Assembly (NCBI RefSeq): GCF_017813395.1
Contig: NZ_JAGIZB010000001.1
Location: 62,001-126,000, forward strand
DNA length: 64,000 bases
Origin: Pararoseomonas baculiformis
GTDB lineage: Bacteria; Pseudomonadota; Alphaproteobacteria; Acetobacterales; Acetobacteraceae
Reading direction: 5' to 3'
Under the pieces are notes generated by a model, which was not told where the DNA came from, made no database searches, and saw only the letters and a list, made by a program, of their open reading frames with translations. This document shows positions 1 to 8,311 of the stretch, piece after piece. A program made the translations under genes and the position numbers. Each line of letters begins with the position of its first letter. Within the stretch, counting starts at the first letter, position 1.

Positions 1-1151
1 AGTCCGGCTCGACCCATGCCTTCTGCCTGCCCGACCACAACCTGCCCTTCCCGGCGGACCTCTACCTGGAAGGCTCGGACCAGCATCGCGGCTGGTTCCA
101 TTCCTCGCTGCTGGAATCCGTCGGCACGCGCGGGATCGCGCCCTTCAAGGCGATCCTGACGCATGGCTTCGTGCTGGATGAGTCCGGCCGGAAAATGTCG
201 AAGTCCCTCGGCAACGTCACCGCCCCGCAGGAGGTGATGAAGGACTATGGCGCCGACATCCTGCGCCTCTGGGTGATGAATTCCGACTTCGCCGAGGATC
301 TCCGCATCGGCAAGACCATCCTTGGCCAGCAGGCGGAGCTGTATCGCCGCATCCGCAACACACTGCGCTGGCTGCTCGGCAGCCTTGATGGCTTCACGGA
401 TGCCGAGAAGGTCGGCCACGCCGAGCTGCCGGAGCTGGAGCGTTTCATCCTGCACCGCGTGGCCGAGATCGACGCCCGCATCCGTCGCGCGGCCACGGAT
501 TACGACTGGTCCGGCGTCGTGCCGGAAATCCACAACTTCTGCGCCTCCGACCTCTCCGCCTTCCTCTTCGACATCCGCAAGGACAGCCTCTACTGCGACC
601 GCGCGGATGACCCGCGCCGCCGCGCCGCCCGCACGGTGCTGGACGTGCTGCATCGCTGCCTCTGCACTTGGCTGGCCCCGGTTCTGGTCTTCACGGCCGA
701 GGAAGCCTGGCTCGCCCGCTTCGGCCAGGATGCGGACAGCGTGCACATGCAGACCTTCCCGGAGATCCCGGTGGAATGGCGGGACGAAGCCCTGGCCGCC
801 CGCTGGGCTCGGGCGCGCGCCGTGCGCTCCCTGGTCACCGCGGCCCTGGAGAAGGCGCGCGCCGCCGGCACGATCGGCAGCTCCCTCCAGGCCGCGCCGG
901 AGCTCTACCTGGGCGAGACCTATGCCGACCTGGCCGACCTTCCCTGGGCAGAGCTCTGCATCACCTCCGACCTGACCCTCCTCGGCACGAAGCCGGAAGG
1001 CGAGGATGTGGAGGAAGGTGAGCACGCCGCGGCGCGCTTCGCCCCGGCGCCGGGCCACAAATGCGACCGTTGCTGGCGCGTCCTGCCGGAGGTCGGGCGT
1101 TCCGCCGCCCATCCCACCCTCTGCCTGCGCTGCGAAGCGGCGGTCGCCTGA
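1..1151 (+). CDS. ileS: isoleucyl-tRNA synthetase, 3' part
   Basis: C-terminal 382 residues of the cytoplasmic enzyme that charges tRNA(Ile); the gene begins before the window and the frame is open from base 3. The KMSKS catalytic loop is at bases 192-206, inside the family stretch ESGRKMSKSLGN. The anticodon-binding helical domain follows, and the protein ends in the zinc finger typical of bacterial IleRS, with cysteine pairs CDRC and CLRC near bases 1062 and 1122. The stop TGA shares one base with the lspA start (TGATG), so the two are translationally coupled; ileS-lspA adjacency is common in proteobacteria. Identification is secure; only the 5' part is missing. Confidence 0.97.
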   Translation, partial: SGSTHAFCLPDHNLPFPADLYLEGSDQHRGWFHSSLLESVGTRGIAPFKAILTHGFVLDESGRKMSKSLGNVTAPQEVMKDYGADILRLWVMNSDFAEDLRIGKTILGQQAELYRRIRNTLRWLLGSLDGFTDAEKVGHAELPELERFILHRVAEIDARIRRAATDYDWSGVVPEIHNFCASDLSAFLFDIRKDSLYCDRADDPRRRAARTVLDVLHRCLCTWLAPVLVFTAEEAWLARFGQDADSVHMQTFPEIPVEWRDEALAARWARARAVRSLVTAALEKARAAGTIGSSLQAAPELYLGETYADLADLPWAELCITSDLTLLGTKPEGEDVEEGEHAAARFAPAPGHKCDRCWRVLPEVGRSAAHPTLCLRCEAAVA

Positions 1152-1663
1152 TGGCCGCCCTCAATCTCCGGCGCGGGCTGATCCTCGCCTTGCTGGTGCT
1201 GGTCGCGGACCAGCTGAGCAAGTGGTGGATCCTGGAGGTGGTGAACCTTCCGGAGCGCCGGAATGTCCCGCTGCTGGGCGGCGGCGATTTCGGGCTGGAC
1301 CTGACCATGGTCTGGAACCGCGGCGTCACCTTCGGCCTGCTCTCGGGCAGCCAGCCCTGGCATGCCTGGGCGCTGGCGGCCATGGCGGCCGCCATCGCAG
1401 TCTTCCTCATTCGCTGGATGGCCAAGGCGGAGAACCGGCGCACCGCCCTGGCGCTGGGCGCCATCGTGGGCGGGGCCGTGGGCAATGTGATCGACCGCGT
1501 CCGCTTCGGCGCCGTGGTGGATTTCGTGGATGCCTATGCCTGGGGATGGCACTGGTACGTGTTCAACATCGCCGATGCCGCCATCGTCCTGGGCGTGCTC
1601 GTGCTGCTGGTCGAGGCCGTGACGGCGCGGCCCGCGGCGGATGAGCCGGGCCGGGCGGCATGA
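1151..1663 (+). CDS. lspA: lipoprotein signal peptidase (signal peptidase II)
   Basis: A 170-residue inner-membrane aspartyl protease that removes the signal peptide from diacylglyceryl-prolipoproteins. Four hydrophobic segments are visible, with the family motifs NVIDR, VVDF (Asp124) and FNIAD (Asp142); the last two supply the catalytic aspartates. I use the ATG at 1151 because it overlaps the ileS stop by one base and gives the normal family length; a longer frame from 1061 would only read backwards into ileS. The next gene encodes a lipoprotein, a likely substrate. Confidence 0.97.
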   Translation: MAALNLRRGLILALLVLVADQLSKWWILEVVNLPERRNVPLLGGGDFGLDLTMVWNRGVTFGLLSGSQPWHAWALAAMAAAIAVFLIRWMAKAENRRTALALGAIVGGAVGNVIDRVRFGAVVDFVDAYAWGWHWYVFNIADAAIVLGVLVLLVEAVTARPAADEPGRAA

Positions 1664-1718
1664 CCTATCCTCCTCCCCGGTTTCCGTGCGCCTCGCACCC
1701 CTGCTAGAAACGGCCGCC

Positions 1719-2282
1719 ATGACCCCCCGCCCCCTTCTCCTGGCCCCCCTGCTGCTGCTGGCCGCCTGTGGCGGTGACACGGCACGCAGCCTGGGCCTCA
1801 CGCGTGACGCCCCGGATGAATTCCAGGTGGTCACCCGTGCCCCCCTCTCCATCCCCTCCAGCCTGGGCCACCTGCCCGCGCCCCGCCCGGGCGCGCAGCG
1901 CCCGCAGGAGCTTTCCGCCCGTGAGCGTGGCGAGAGCACCCTCGCCCCCGGCACCCTGATGGGCGAAGGCCGGACCGACCGCCCCTCCAGCGCCGAATCC
2001 GCGCTCATCGCCCAGGCCAGCCAGTCCGCCGGGGTGGGCGCCACCTCCGCCAATCTCCGCCGCCAGGTGGATGAGGAGGCGCGCCGGCTGGAGCGCCCGC
2101 AGCGCAGCCTGACCGACCGCCTGATGTTCTGGCAGGACGCGCCGCCCCCGGGCACGGTGCTGGACCCGGAGCGGGAGGCCCAGCGCCTGCGCGAGGCCGC
2201 GGCCCTTGGCCGCGCCCCGGACCAGGGCGAGACCCCGATCATCCAGCGGCGCCAGCGGGGCCTGCTGGAAGGCCTGTTCTAG
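1719..2282 (+). CDS. DUF3035 (beta-barrel assembly-type) lipoprotein
   Basis: A 187-residue predicted lipoprotein: a hydrophobic start ending in the lipobox LAAC (Cys17) after a single arginine, then a low-complexity Pro/Ala/Arg-rich body. The order lspA, DUF3035 lipoprotein, M16 peptidase pair is a familiar alphaproteobacterial arrangement, which is the main ground for the family call. The ATG at 1719 places the lipobox at the usual distance; an in-frame upstream start at 1641 would put 26 extra residues before the signal peptide. The C-terminal part carries a short conserved-looking stretch (LTDRLMFWQD). Biochemical function is not known. Confidence 0.8.
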   Translation: MTPRPLLLAPLLLLAACGGDTARSLGLTRDAPDEFQVVTRAPLSIPSSLGHLPAPRPGAQRPQELSARERGESTLAPGTLMGEGRTDRPSSAESALIAQASQSAGVGATSANLRRQVDEEARRLERPQRSLTDRLMFWQDAPPPGTVLDPEREAQRLREAAALGRAPDQGETPIIQRRQRGLLEGLF

Positions 2283-2355
2283 GATGGATGGCCGGGATGG
2301 GTTTTGATGTAACGAAACCCACCCGGCCATTTCCGCTTTCCCCTCCCAGCCCCAC

Positions 2356-3783
2356 ATGCCCGGAATGACCCCTCTGACCCGCCGTGCGGCCCTGGCCACT
2401 GCTGCCGTCATGCCTGCCGCCCTGGCCAGCCGTGCCCCGGCGCAAACCCCGCCCGCCCCCGCCATCGCCGTGGCACCGCCGCCCATCCCGGCGGACCGGC
2501 CCCTCTTCGGCGCGACGATCTGGCGCATGCCCAACGGGCTGCGGGTGGCGCATGTGCGCACGCGCGGCGCGCCGGTGGTGGCGCATTACCTGTTCTACGG
2601 CGTCGGCGCCGGGGATGACCCCGCCGGCCGCTCCGGCCTCGCCCATTTCCTCGAGCACATGATGTTCAAGGGCAGCGAGCAGGTGGCGGATGGCGAGTTT
2701 TCCCGCCGCGTGGCGCGGGAAGGCGGGCAGGACAATGCCTTCACCTCCCGCGACGTGACCGCCTATCACCAGACGGTGGAGGCCACCCGGCTCAAGCTGG
2801 TGGCGATGATGGAGGCCGACCGCCTCCGCGCGCCCCTCTTCCCCGAGGGCGGGGTGGAGCCCGAGCGCGCCGTGATCCTGGAGGAGCGCCGCCAGCGCAC
2901 CGAGAGCAACCCGCGCGCCCGCTTCCGCGAGGCCTTCGATGCCGCCATGTGGGGCCGCCAGCACTGGCGCGGCCGCCCCATCATTGGCTGGCCGGAGGAT
3001 ATCCGCGCCATCACGCGCCAGGACATGCTTGATTTTCACCAGCGCTGGTACACGCCCGCCAATGCCGTGCTGGTCGTCTCCGGCGCCGTGGACGAGGCCG
3101 CGCTGCGCCGCGTGGTGGAGGACGAGTATGGCGGCGCGACCGGTGGCGAGCCGATCGCCCGCCGCCGCGCCGATCCGCCCCCCGCCCCGCTGGAGGCGCG
3201 GCTGGTCCGCAACGATCCCGGCGTGCGCGAGGCACAGATGCTCCGCTCCTGGATAGCCCCCACCCTGACCTGGGGCAGGGGCGGCGCGGGGATGGAGCAC
3301 GCCCTGCCGCTGGAGGTGCTGGCGCATCTGCTGGGCGGCGGCCCGGGCTCCCGCATGCACAAGACCCTGGTGCAGACCGGCCTCGCGGTCGGCGCCGGCG
3401 CCGGATATGACAGCGACAACCTGGGGGCGGACAGCTTCTCCCTCTATGCGACCCCGCGCGGCGACACGACGCCCGCCAAGCTGCAATCCGCCGTCGAGGA
3501 CCAGATCGCGAAGCTGCTGGACGAGGGCGTGACGGGCGAGGAAGTGGCGCGCAGCCAGCGCCAGCTCACGGCCGGCGCGCTGCTCTCGCTGGATGGGATC
3601 GGCGCCGCCCCGCGCCTGCTCGGCAGCGCGCTCGCGATCGGCCTGCCGGCGGATGCGGTGGAGCACTGGCCCGCCCATATCCGGGCGGTGACGCCCGAGG
3701 CCGTGATGGCCGCCGCCCGCGCCGTCTTTACCCATCCCTCGATGACCGGCTGGCTGCTGCCCGAGGGCATGCGCGCACCATGA
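2356..3783 (+). CDS. M16 zinc peptidase, catalytic subunit, with Tat-like signal
   Basis: A 475-residue pitrilysin/insulinase-family peptidase. The inverted zinc motif HFLEH is at residues 97-101, with the distal glutamate region ERAVILEE downstream, so this is the active member of the pair. The N-terminus has an RR pair in LTRRAALA, a hydrophobic stretch and an Ala-rich cleavage region near residue 30, which reads as a Tat signal; action in the periplasm is inferred. It overlaps the next M16 gene by four bases (ATGA), consistent with assembly of a two-subunit enzyme. The substrate cannot be read from the sequence. Confidence 0.93.
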   Translation: MPGMTPLTRRAALATAAVMPAALASRAPAQTPPAPAIAVAPPPIPADRPLFGATIWRMPNGLRVAHVRTRGAPVVAHYLFYGVGAGDDPAGRSGLAHFLEHMMFKGSEQVADGEFSRRVAREGGQDNAFTSRDVTAYHQTVEATRLKLVAMMEADRLRAPLFPEGGVEPERAVILEERRQRTESNPRARFREAFDAAMWGRQHWRGRPIIGWPEDIRAITRQDMLDFHQRWYTPANAVLVVSGAVDEAALRRVVEDEYGGATGGEPIARRRADPPPAPLEARLVRNDPGVREAQMLRSWIAPTLTWGRGGAGMEHALPLEVLAHLLGGGPGSRMHKTLVQTGLAVGAGAGYDSDNLGADSFSLYATPRGDTTPAKLQSAVEDQIAKLLDEGVTGEEVARSQRQLTAGALLSLDGIGAAPRLLGSALAIGLPADAVEHWPAHIRAVTPEAVMAAARAVFTHPSMTGWLLPEGMRAP

Positions 3784-5042
3784 GCGACATCATCCCCAGC
3801 GGCTTCACCCTCCCCGTGCAGGTGGTGGAGTCGGCCGGCGTGACCGCCTGGCTGGCCGAGGACCACTCGGTCCCCGTCATCTCCATTGCCTTCTCCATCC
3901 CCGGCGGTGCGGCGCTGGACCCGGAGGGCCGGGAGGGCTCCACCGCCCTTGCCGCCGCCCTGCTGACGGAAGGCGCCGGGGAGCTGGATGCCAGCGCCTT
4001 CCAGGAAGCGCTGCGCGACGCCGCCATTTCCTTCAACTTCTCGGCCGACCGGGACGAGTTCTCCGGCAGCTTCCGCTGCCTTTCGGAGGCGCTGCCAGAG
4101 GCCCTCCGCCTCGCCCGCCTCGCCCTCTCAGCCCCGCGGATGGAGGCGCCCGACATCGAGCGCGTGCGCGCCCGCGCCATCGCCGGGGCCCGCCAAGCGC
4201 TGGAGAACCCCCGTGGCCAGGCCGGCCGCGCCTTCTGGAACGCCGCCCTGCCCGGCCCCTTCGGCCACCCGCCGGGCGGCACGGCGGAAAGCCTCGCCAC
4301 CCTGTCGGGGGAGGTGCTGAAGACCGTTCCCGGCCGGCAGTTCCGCCGGCACCGGCTGATGGTGGCGGCATCCGGCGCCATCACGGCCCCGCAGCTGCGC
4401 GATGTGCTCGGCACCCTGTTCGGCGACTGGCGCATGGACCAGCCCGCCGGCCTTCCCGCCCTGCCCCCCTTCTCCGCCACCGGCGTGAAGGTGGTGCCGA
4501 TGGAAAGCCCCCAATCGGCCGCCGTCTTCGGCCAGCCCGGCATCGCGGTGGATGATCCGGACTGGGAAGCCCTGGGCGTGGTCATGCGCGTCCTGGCGGG
4601 CGGTGGCTTCTCCTCCCGCCTGATGCAGGCCGTGCGGGTGGAGCGCGGCCTGGCCTATGGCATCGGCGCCGGTCCGGAGCCCGTGGCGGGCCGCAGCATC
4701 CTCGTCGGCTCTGTTGCCACCGAGAATGCCCGCATGGCCGAGACCCTGTCGGTGCTGCGCGGCGAATGGGCGCGCATGGCCGCTTCCGGCCCCACCGATG
4801 CCGAGCGGGAGGAGGCGATCGCCTATCTCACCGGCAGCCAGCCGCTTTCCTTCACCTCCACGCGCCAGATCGCGAGCATCCTGCTCGCCCTTCAGCGGAA
4901 CAACCGCCCGCTGGACTGGCTGGCCAACCGCCCTGCCCGCCTTGCCGCCCTTTCGCGCGAAAGGCTGGCCGCGGTGGCGCAGCGCGTGCTGCAGCCGGAT
5001 GCGCTGGCCGTGACGGTTGCAGGCCGGCCCGAGGGCCTCTGA
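3780..5042 (+). CDS. M16 family peptidase, non-catalytic subunit
   Basis: A 420-residue M16 homologue. At the place where the upstream protein has HFLEH it reads AAALLTEG, so the zinc site is absent. The C-terminal half keeps the conserved RGLAYGIG region that contributes substrate-binding residues in M16 heterodimers. No signal peptide is visible: the protein opens MSDIIPSGFTL, unlike its partner. The ATG overlaps the preceding stop (ATGA), arguing that this is the true start. It should pair with the preceding gene product; how the two reach the same compartment is a puzzle (see findings). Confidence 0.92.
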   Translation: MSDIIPSGFTLPVQVVESAGVTAWLAEDHSVPVISIAFSIPGGAALDPEGREGSTALAAALLTEGAGELDASAFQEALRDAAISFNFSADRDEFSGSFRCLSEALPEALRLARLALSAPRMEAPDIERVRARAIAGARQALENPRGQAGRAFWNAALPGPFGHPPGGTAESLATLSGEVLKTVPGRQFRRHRLMVAASGAITAPQLRDVLGTLFGDWRMDQPAGLPALPPFSATGVKVVPMESPQSAAVFGQPGIAVDDPDWEALGVVMRVLAGGGFSSRLMQAVRVERGLAYGIGAGPEPVAGRSILVGSVATENARMAETLSVLRGEWARMAASGPTDAEREEAIAYLTGSQPLSFTSTRQIASILLALQRNNRPLDWLANRPARLAALSRERLAAVAQRVLQPDALAVTVAGRPEGL

Positions 5043-5046
5043 GGCC

Positions 5047-5673
5047 ATGGCGCCCGGCGCGGATGCCGCCCTGCTGGTGGTGGATGTCCAGAACGACTTC
5101 CTCCCCGGCGGCGCCCTCGCCGTGCCAGAAGGCGATGCGGTGATCCCCTTGATCAACCGCATCGCCCCGCGCTTCGCGAATGTCATCCTCACCCAGGACT
5201 GGCACACGCCGGACCACCTGTCCTTCGCGTCCCAGCATCCGGGCAAGGCGCCCTTCGACATGGCGGCGATGCCCTATGGCGAGCAGGTGCTCTGGCCCGA
5301 TCACTGCGTCATGGGCGGGCCGGGCGCGGCGCTGCACGCGGATCTCTCCATCCCCCATGCCCAGCTGGTGATCCGCAAGGGCCATCACCGCGGCGTGGAT
5401 TCCTACTCCGCCTTCCTGGAGGCGGACCGCCGGACCCGCACCGGTCTGGATGGCTACCTGGCCAGCCGCAACATCCGCCACCTTTTCATTGCCGGCCTCG
5501 CCACTGATTTCTGCGTAGCCTGGACAGCGATCGATGCCCGACAGCTCGGCCTGGAAGCCACGGTGATCGAGGATGCCTGCCGCGGCATCGACCTGAATGG
5601 CAGCCTAGCCCGGGCCTGGCGCGACATGGAGGCCCTGGGCGTGCAACGGATCCGGTCGGACATGGTCGGCTGA
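5047..5673 (+). CDS. pncA: nicotinamidase / pyrazinamidase
   Basis: A 208-residue cytoplasmic cysteine hydrolase of the isochorismatase-like fold that deamidates nicotinamide to nicotinate in NAD salvage. The triad is visible: Asp in VVDVQNDF (Asp13), Lys in VIRKGHH and Cys in ATDFCVAWTA. The metal-binding stretch QDWHTPDH is also present. I take the ATG at 5047, four bases after the M16 stop, because the conserved Asp then lies at the usual distance from the N-terminus; an upstream start at 5017 would overlap the M16 gene. Last gene of the leading co-directional run. Confidence 0.95.
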   Translation: MAPGADAALLVVDVQNDFLPGGALAVPEGDAVIPLINRIAPRFANVILTQDWHTPDHLSFASQHPGKAPFDMAAMPYGEQVLWPDHCVMGGPGAALHADLSIPHAQLVIRKGHHRGVDSYSAFLEADRRTRTGLDGYLASRNIRHLFIAGLATDFCVAWTAIDARQLGLEATVIEDACRGIDLNGSLARAWRDMEALGVQRIRSDMVG

Positions 5674-5718
5674 CGGCCCCGGGGAAGGCCTTGCCTCTCC
5701 CCAGGGCGCGCCGGGCGA
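5674..5718. terminator. imperfect hairpin between convergent pncA and sod
   Basis: The 45-base gap between two convergent genes holds an imperfect stem: GGGGAAGGC (5681-5689) against GCCTCTCCCC (5693-5702) with one bulged base. It could end transcription from either side. There is no T tract, so this is a weak call. Confidence 0.35.
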
Positions 5719-6453
5719 TCAGACCTCCAGCCGCCCGGCCTTTGCGGAGGCATAGCGCTCTGCCACGCGGTCCCAGTTCACCACGTTCCACCAGGCGTTC
5801 AGGTAATCGGCCCGGCGATTCTGGTATTTCAGGTAATAGGCGTGTTCCCACACGTCATTGCCGAACAGCACGCGCTGGCCGTCCATCAGGGGCGTATCCT
5901 GGTTGGGGCGGCTGGTGATGGCCAGCTTGCCGTCGCGCGCCACGGTCACGAAGACCCAGCCGCTGCCGAAGCGCCCGGTGCCGGCGGCGTTGAAGTCAGT
6001 CTTCATCTTGTCGAAACCGCCGAGGTCGCGGGTGATCGCCTCCCCCAGCTCGCCCGAGGGCGTGCCGCCGCGCCCGCCCATGATGGGCCAGAACATGCTG
6101 TGATTGGCATGGCCGCCGGCATTGTTGCGCACGGTGGTGCGGATGTTCTCCGGCACCTGGTCCAGCTTCGCCAGCAGCTCGTGCAGCGGCATGGAAGCCA
6201 GCTGGCCATGGTCCTTCAGCACGTTGTTCAGCGTGGTGACATAGGCCTGGTGATGGCGGCCATGGTGGATCTCCATGGTCTGCGCATCGATATGGGGCTC
6301 GTTCGCATTGGGCGCATAGGGCAGCGGTGGCAGGCTGTGCGGGCCCGAGGGGGCCTGGGCCAGCACGGGGCGTGACAGGGCAAGGGCCGCCAGGGCGGGA
6401 ATCCCGGCCAGGACAGCGCGGCGGGAAGATGGGATCACGGCGCGATTCTCCAT
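5719..6453 (-). CDS. sodA: superoxide dismutase, Mn-type, exported
   Basis: A 244-residue Fe/Mn superoxide dismutase. Metal ligands are recognisable in EIHHGRHHQAY, GGHANHSMFW and DVWEHAYYLK. The glycine-rich GGHANH form and the glutamine in RPNQDTPL are those usual in Mn-type enzymes rather than Fe-type, though a cambialistic enzyme cannot be excluded. The N-terminus has SSRRAVLAGI followed by a hydrophobic stretch and an Ala-rich site ending VLAQA, a Tat-like signal, so I infer periplasmic location. The start is the ATG at 6453, which includes the complete signal. It lies downstream of an ABC importer operon on the same strand with a 68-base gap, and may or may not share its transcript. Confidence 0.93.
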   Translation of the reverse strand: MENRAVIPSSRRAVLAGIPALAALALSRPVLAQAPSGPHSLPPLPYAPNANEPHIDAQTMEIHHGRHHQAYVTTLNNVLKDHGQLASMPLHELLAKLDQVPENIRTTVRNNAGGHANHSMFWPIMGGRGGTPSGELGEAITRDLGGFDKMKTDFNAAGTGRFGSGWVFVTVARDGKLAITSRPNQDTPLMDGQRVLFGNDVWEHAYYLKYQNRRADYLNAWWNVVNWDRVAERYASAKAGRLEV

Positions 6454-6521
6454 GGCGTGGCGGGATTGCCTCGCCCGGTCCCTGTAAGGTGGTTCCTCCG
6501 CCGGGGTTGCCAGTGGGGCGG

Positions 6522-7184
6522 TCAGCCGCCCCGCCGCGCCGGCCCGCGCAGAAGGGCCAGGGCCAGCACCCCCGCGACGAGAAGCGGCGCGATAGCGGAA
6601 CCCGCCGCCACCCCGCCGGGCAGGGAGGCCGCGCCCAGCGTCTCCGCCCCGAGCAGGAAGGCGACGCTGCTTTCGCCCAGGGAAAGCGCGAAGGCGAGAA
6701 GCGCGCCGCCCGCTATGGCCGGCAGGAGCCGCGGGCGGGAGAGGCGCCGCGCCGCCATGTCCGGCGAGGCACCGCAGGCGGCTGCCGCGCGGAATAGCGC
6801 CGGGCTCACCGCCCCGAGCGCCGTCCAGACGATCAGGGCCACCAGGGGCGCCGCCAGCATGGCGTGCCAGAGCGCCGCGCCGGGGCGCCCGGCCCCATGC
6901 CCGGTTTCCTCCGCCAGCAGCAGCAGCGCGGCTGCCGGGACCGGAGGAGGCAGGAGAAGGGGCAGCACCATGATGGCGATGGCGACAGAACGCCCGAGAA
7001 ATCCTCCCCTCAGGCCCATTCCCGCCGCCGTGCCGCAGATCGTGGCGAGGATGCTGGCGGCAGCGGCCGTGACGAGACTGTTCCGCAGCGGCGCCGCCCA
7101 CTCCCCTGTGCTGCCCGCCAGGAACAGCGCCGCGAGGGGCAGCAGCAGGAGCAGGAGGAGCCCAAGGGCCGGGAGGCGCCTCAT
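6522..7184 (-). CDS. ABC transporter permease (PotC-like), short
   Basis: A 220-residue inner-membrane permease of the binding-protein-dependent (MetI-like) family, about 40 residues shorter than usual PotC/YdcV proteins. Several hydrophobic segments are visible; the cytoplasmic EAA loop is recognisable but degenerate (AAAACGASPDMAARRLSRPR). The start ATG at 7184 overlaps the stop of the preceding permease by four bases. It is the last gene of a four-gene importer operon whose ATPase is also degenerate. The resemblance to spermidine/putrescine permeases is at family level only. Confidence 0.82.
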   Translation of the reverse strand: MRRLPALGLLLLLLLPLAALFLAGSTGEWAAPLRNSLVTAAAASILATICGTAAGMGLRGGFLGRSVAIAIMVLPLLLPPPVPAAALLLLAEETGHGAGRPGAALWHAMLAAPLVALIVWTALGAVSPALFRAAAACGASPDMAARRLSRPRLLPAIAGGALLAFALSLGESSVAFLLGAETLGAASLPGGVAAGSAIAPLLVAGVLALALLRGPARRGG

Positions 7185-8311
7185 ACCCGCTTCCCGGCCC
7201 CGGACCGGAGCAGCAGGATGGCGCCGAGCAGGGCGGGAAGCAGCAGCCAGACGGCCAGCCCGCCGGCCTCGCCCCAATTCCCTGCCTTCGCCGCGCCCGC
7301 CAGGGCACCGGCGGCCCATGGCATGGCCGGATCCAGCAATCCCGGCCCGATGAAAGCGCCGAGCGCCTGGGCGAAGACCAGGGCGCAGCCCGCCGCGATT
7401 CCCGGCCGCGCCGAGGGCAACCGCACCCGCAGGAACACCCGGCGCGGCGAAAGCCCCAGCGCGGCGGCGGCGCGCGGCAGGCGCGGATCGGCGCGGCGCA
7501 AGGCAAGGGCGATGGGCAGCACCATCAGGGGCAGGAGCCCCAGGAACAGCGAGGCCAGCGCGGCCTCCGGTCCCATGGGCAGGAGCAGGGACCAACCGAA
7601 GCTCCGCGCCGCCTCCCCCGCCAGGAGCGGAAAGGCGACCAGCACCGCGAGGAGCGCAGCGCGTCGCGGACTGGCCGCGGCGATCCAGCGTGCCAGGGGC
7701 CAGGCGAGAAGAAGGCAGGCCAGCACCGCCATCAGCGCCGCTCCGATCCCGCGCGCCAGCAGCGCCCTTGCATGCGGCCCGCGCCGGCTGTCCTCCAGCC
7801 CACCGGCGGCCGTCTGGCGCAACCCGATGGCATCGAGAAGATAGAAACCGGACATCTCCATCCCCGCGCGGCGCAGGGCGGCCCAGCTCTCGGCCTCGCC
7901 CCAGGCGGGATCGGCCACCAGGATGGCCGTGGCGCGCGTGGTCCGCGTCTCCACCGCGCGCTCGGCGGTGCCGGGCAGAACCTCGCGCAGTGCCGGATGG
8001 TCGGCGGCCAGCCGCTCCGCCGCCCGGGCCATGGCCTCGCGCCCCGGCTCTCCCGCGGCACGCAGCGCGGCCAGGTCCGCCGCCAGCGCCTCGAAGGCCA
8101 TGTCATCCGGCAGGCCCTGCCCATCCCAGTGGCGCAGAACGCGGGTGGTGCGCGGCAGTGCGGGCGCCACCTCGGTCTCGGCCACGGAGCGCCAGAGCAG
8201 CAGGCCCAGCGGAGCCACCGCCCCGGCGAGCACCAGCATCACCAGCGGCATGGCCAGCAGGGCCGCCCGCAAGGGCTCCGGCCTCACCGGCTGAGCCCGG
8301 CGGCCAGCCAT
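7181..8311 (-). CDS. ABC transporter permease (PotB-like) with large periplasmic insert
   Basis: A 376-residue permease. The first membrane segment (about residues 15-42) is followed by some 130 hydrophilic residues, probably periplasmic, before the remaining membrane segments and an EAA-type loop (AAAALGLSPRRVFLRVRLPSARPGI). The insert, with its WGEAESW stretch, is typical of a PotB-like subfamily seen in alphaproteobacteria. The chosen ATG at 8311 overlaps the end of the binding-protein gene by 28 bases; a shorter start at the next Met (MPLVML) would cut into the first membrane helix. It should pair with the short downstream permease. Confidence 0.85.
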   Translation of the reverse strand: MAGRRAQPVRPEPLRAALLAMPLVMLVLAGAVAPLGLLLWRSVAETEVAPALPRTTRVLRHWDGQGLPDDMAFEALAADLAALRAAGEPGREAMARAAERLAADHPALREVLPGTAERAVETRTTRATAILVADPAWGEAESWAALRRAGMEMSGFYLLDAIGLRQTAAGGLEDSRRGPHARALLARGIGAALMAVLACLLLAWPLARWIAAASPRRAALLAVLVAFPLLAGEAARSFGWSLLLPMGPEAALASLFLGLLPLMVLPIALALRRADPRLPRAAAALGLSPRRVFLRVRLPSARPGIAAGCALVFAQALGAFIGPGLLDPAMPWAAGALAGAAKAGNWGEAGGLAVWLLLPALLGAILLLRSGAGKRV

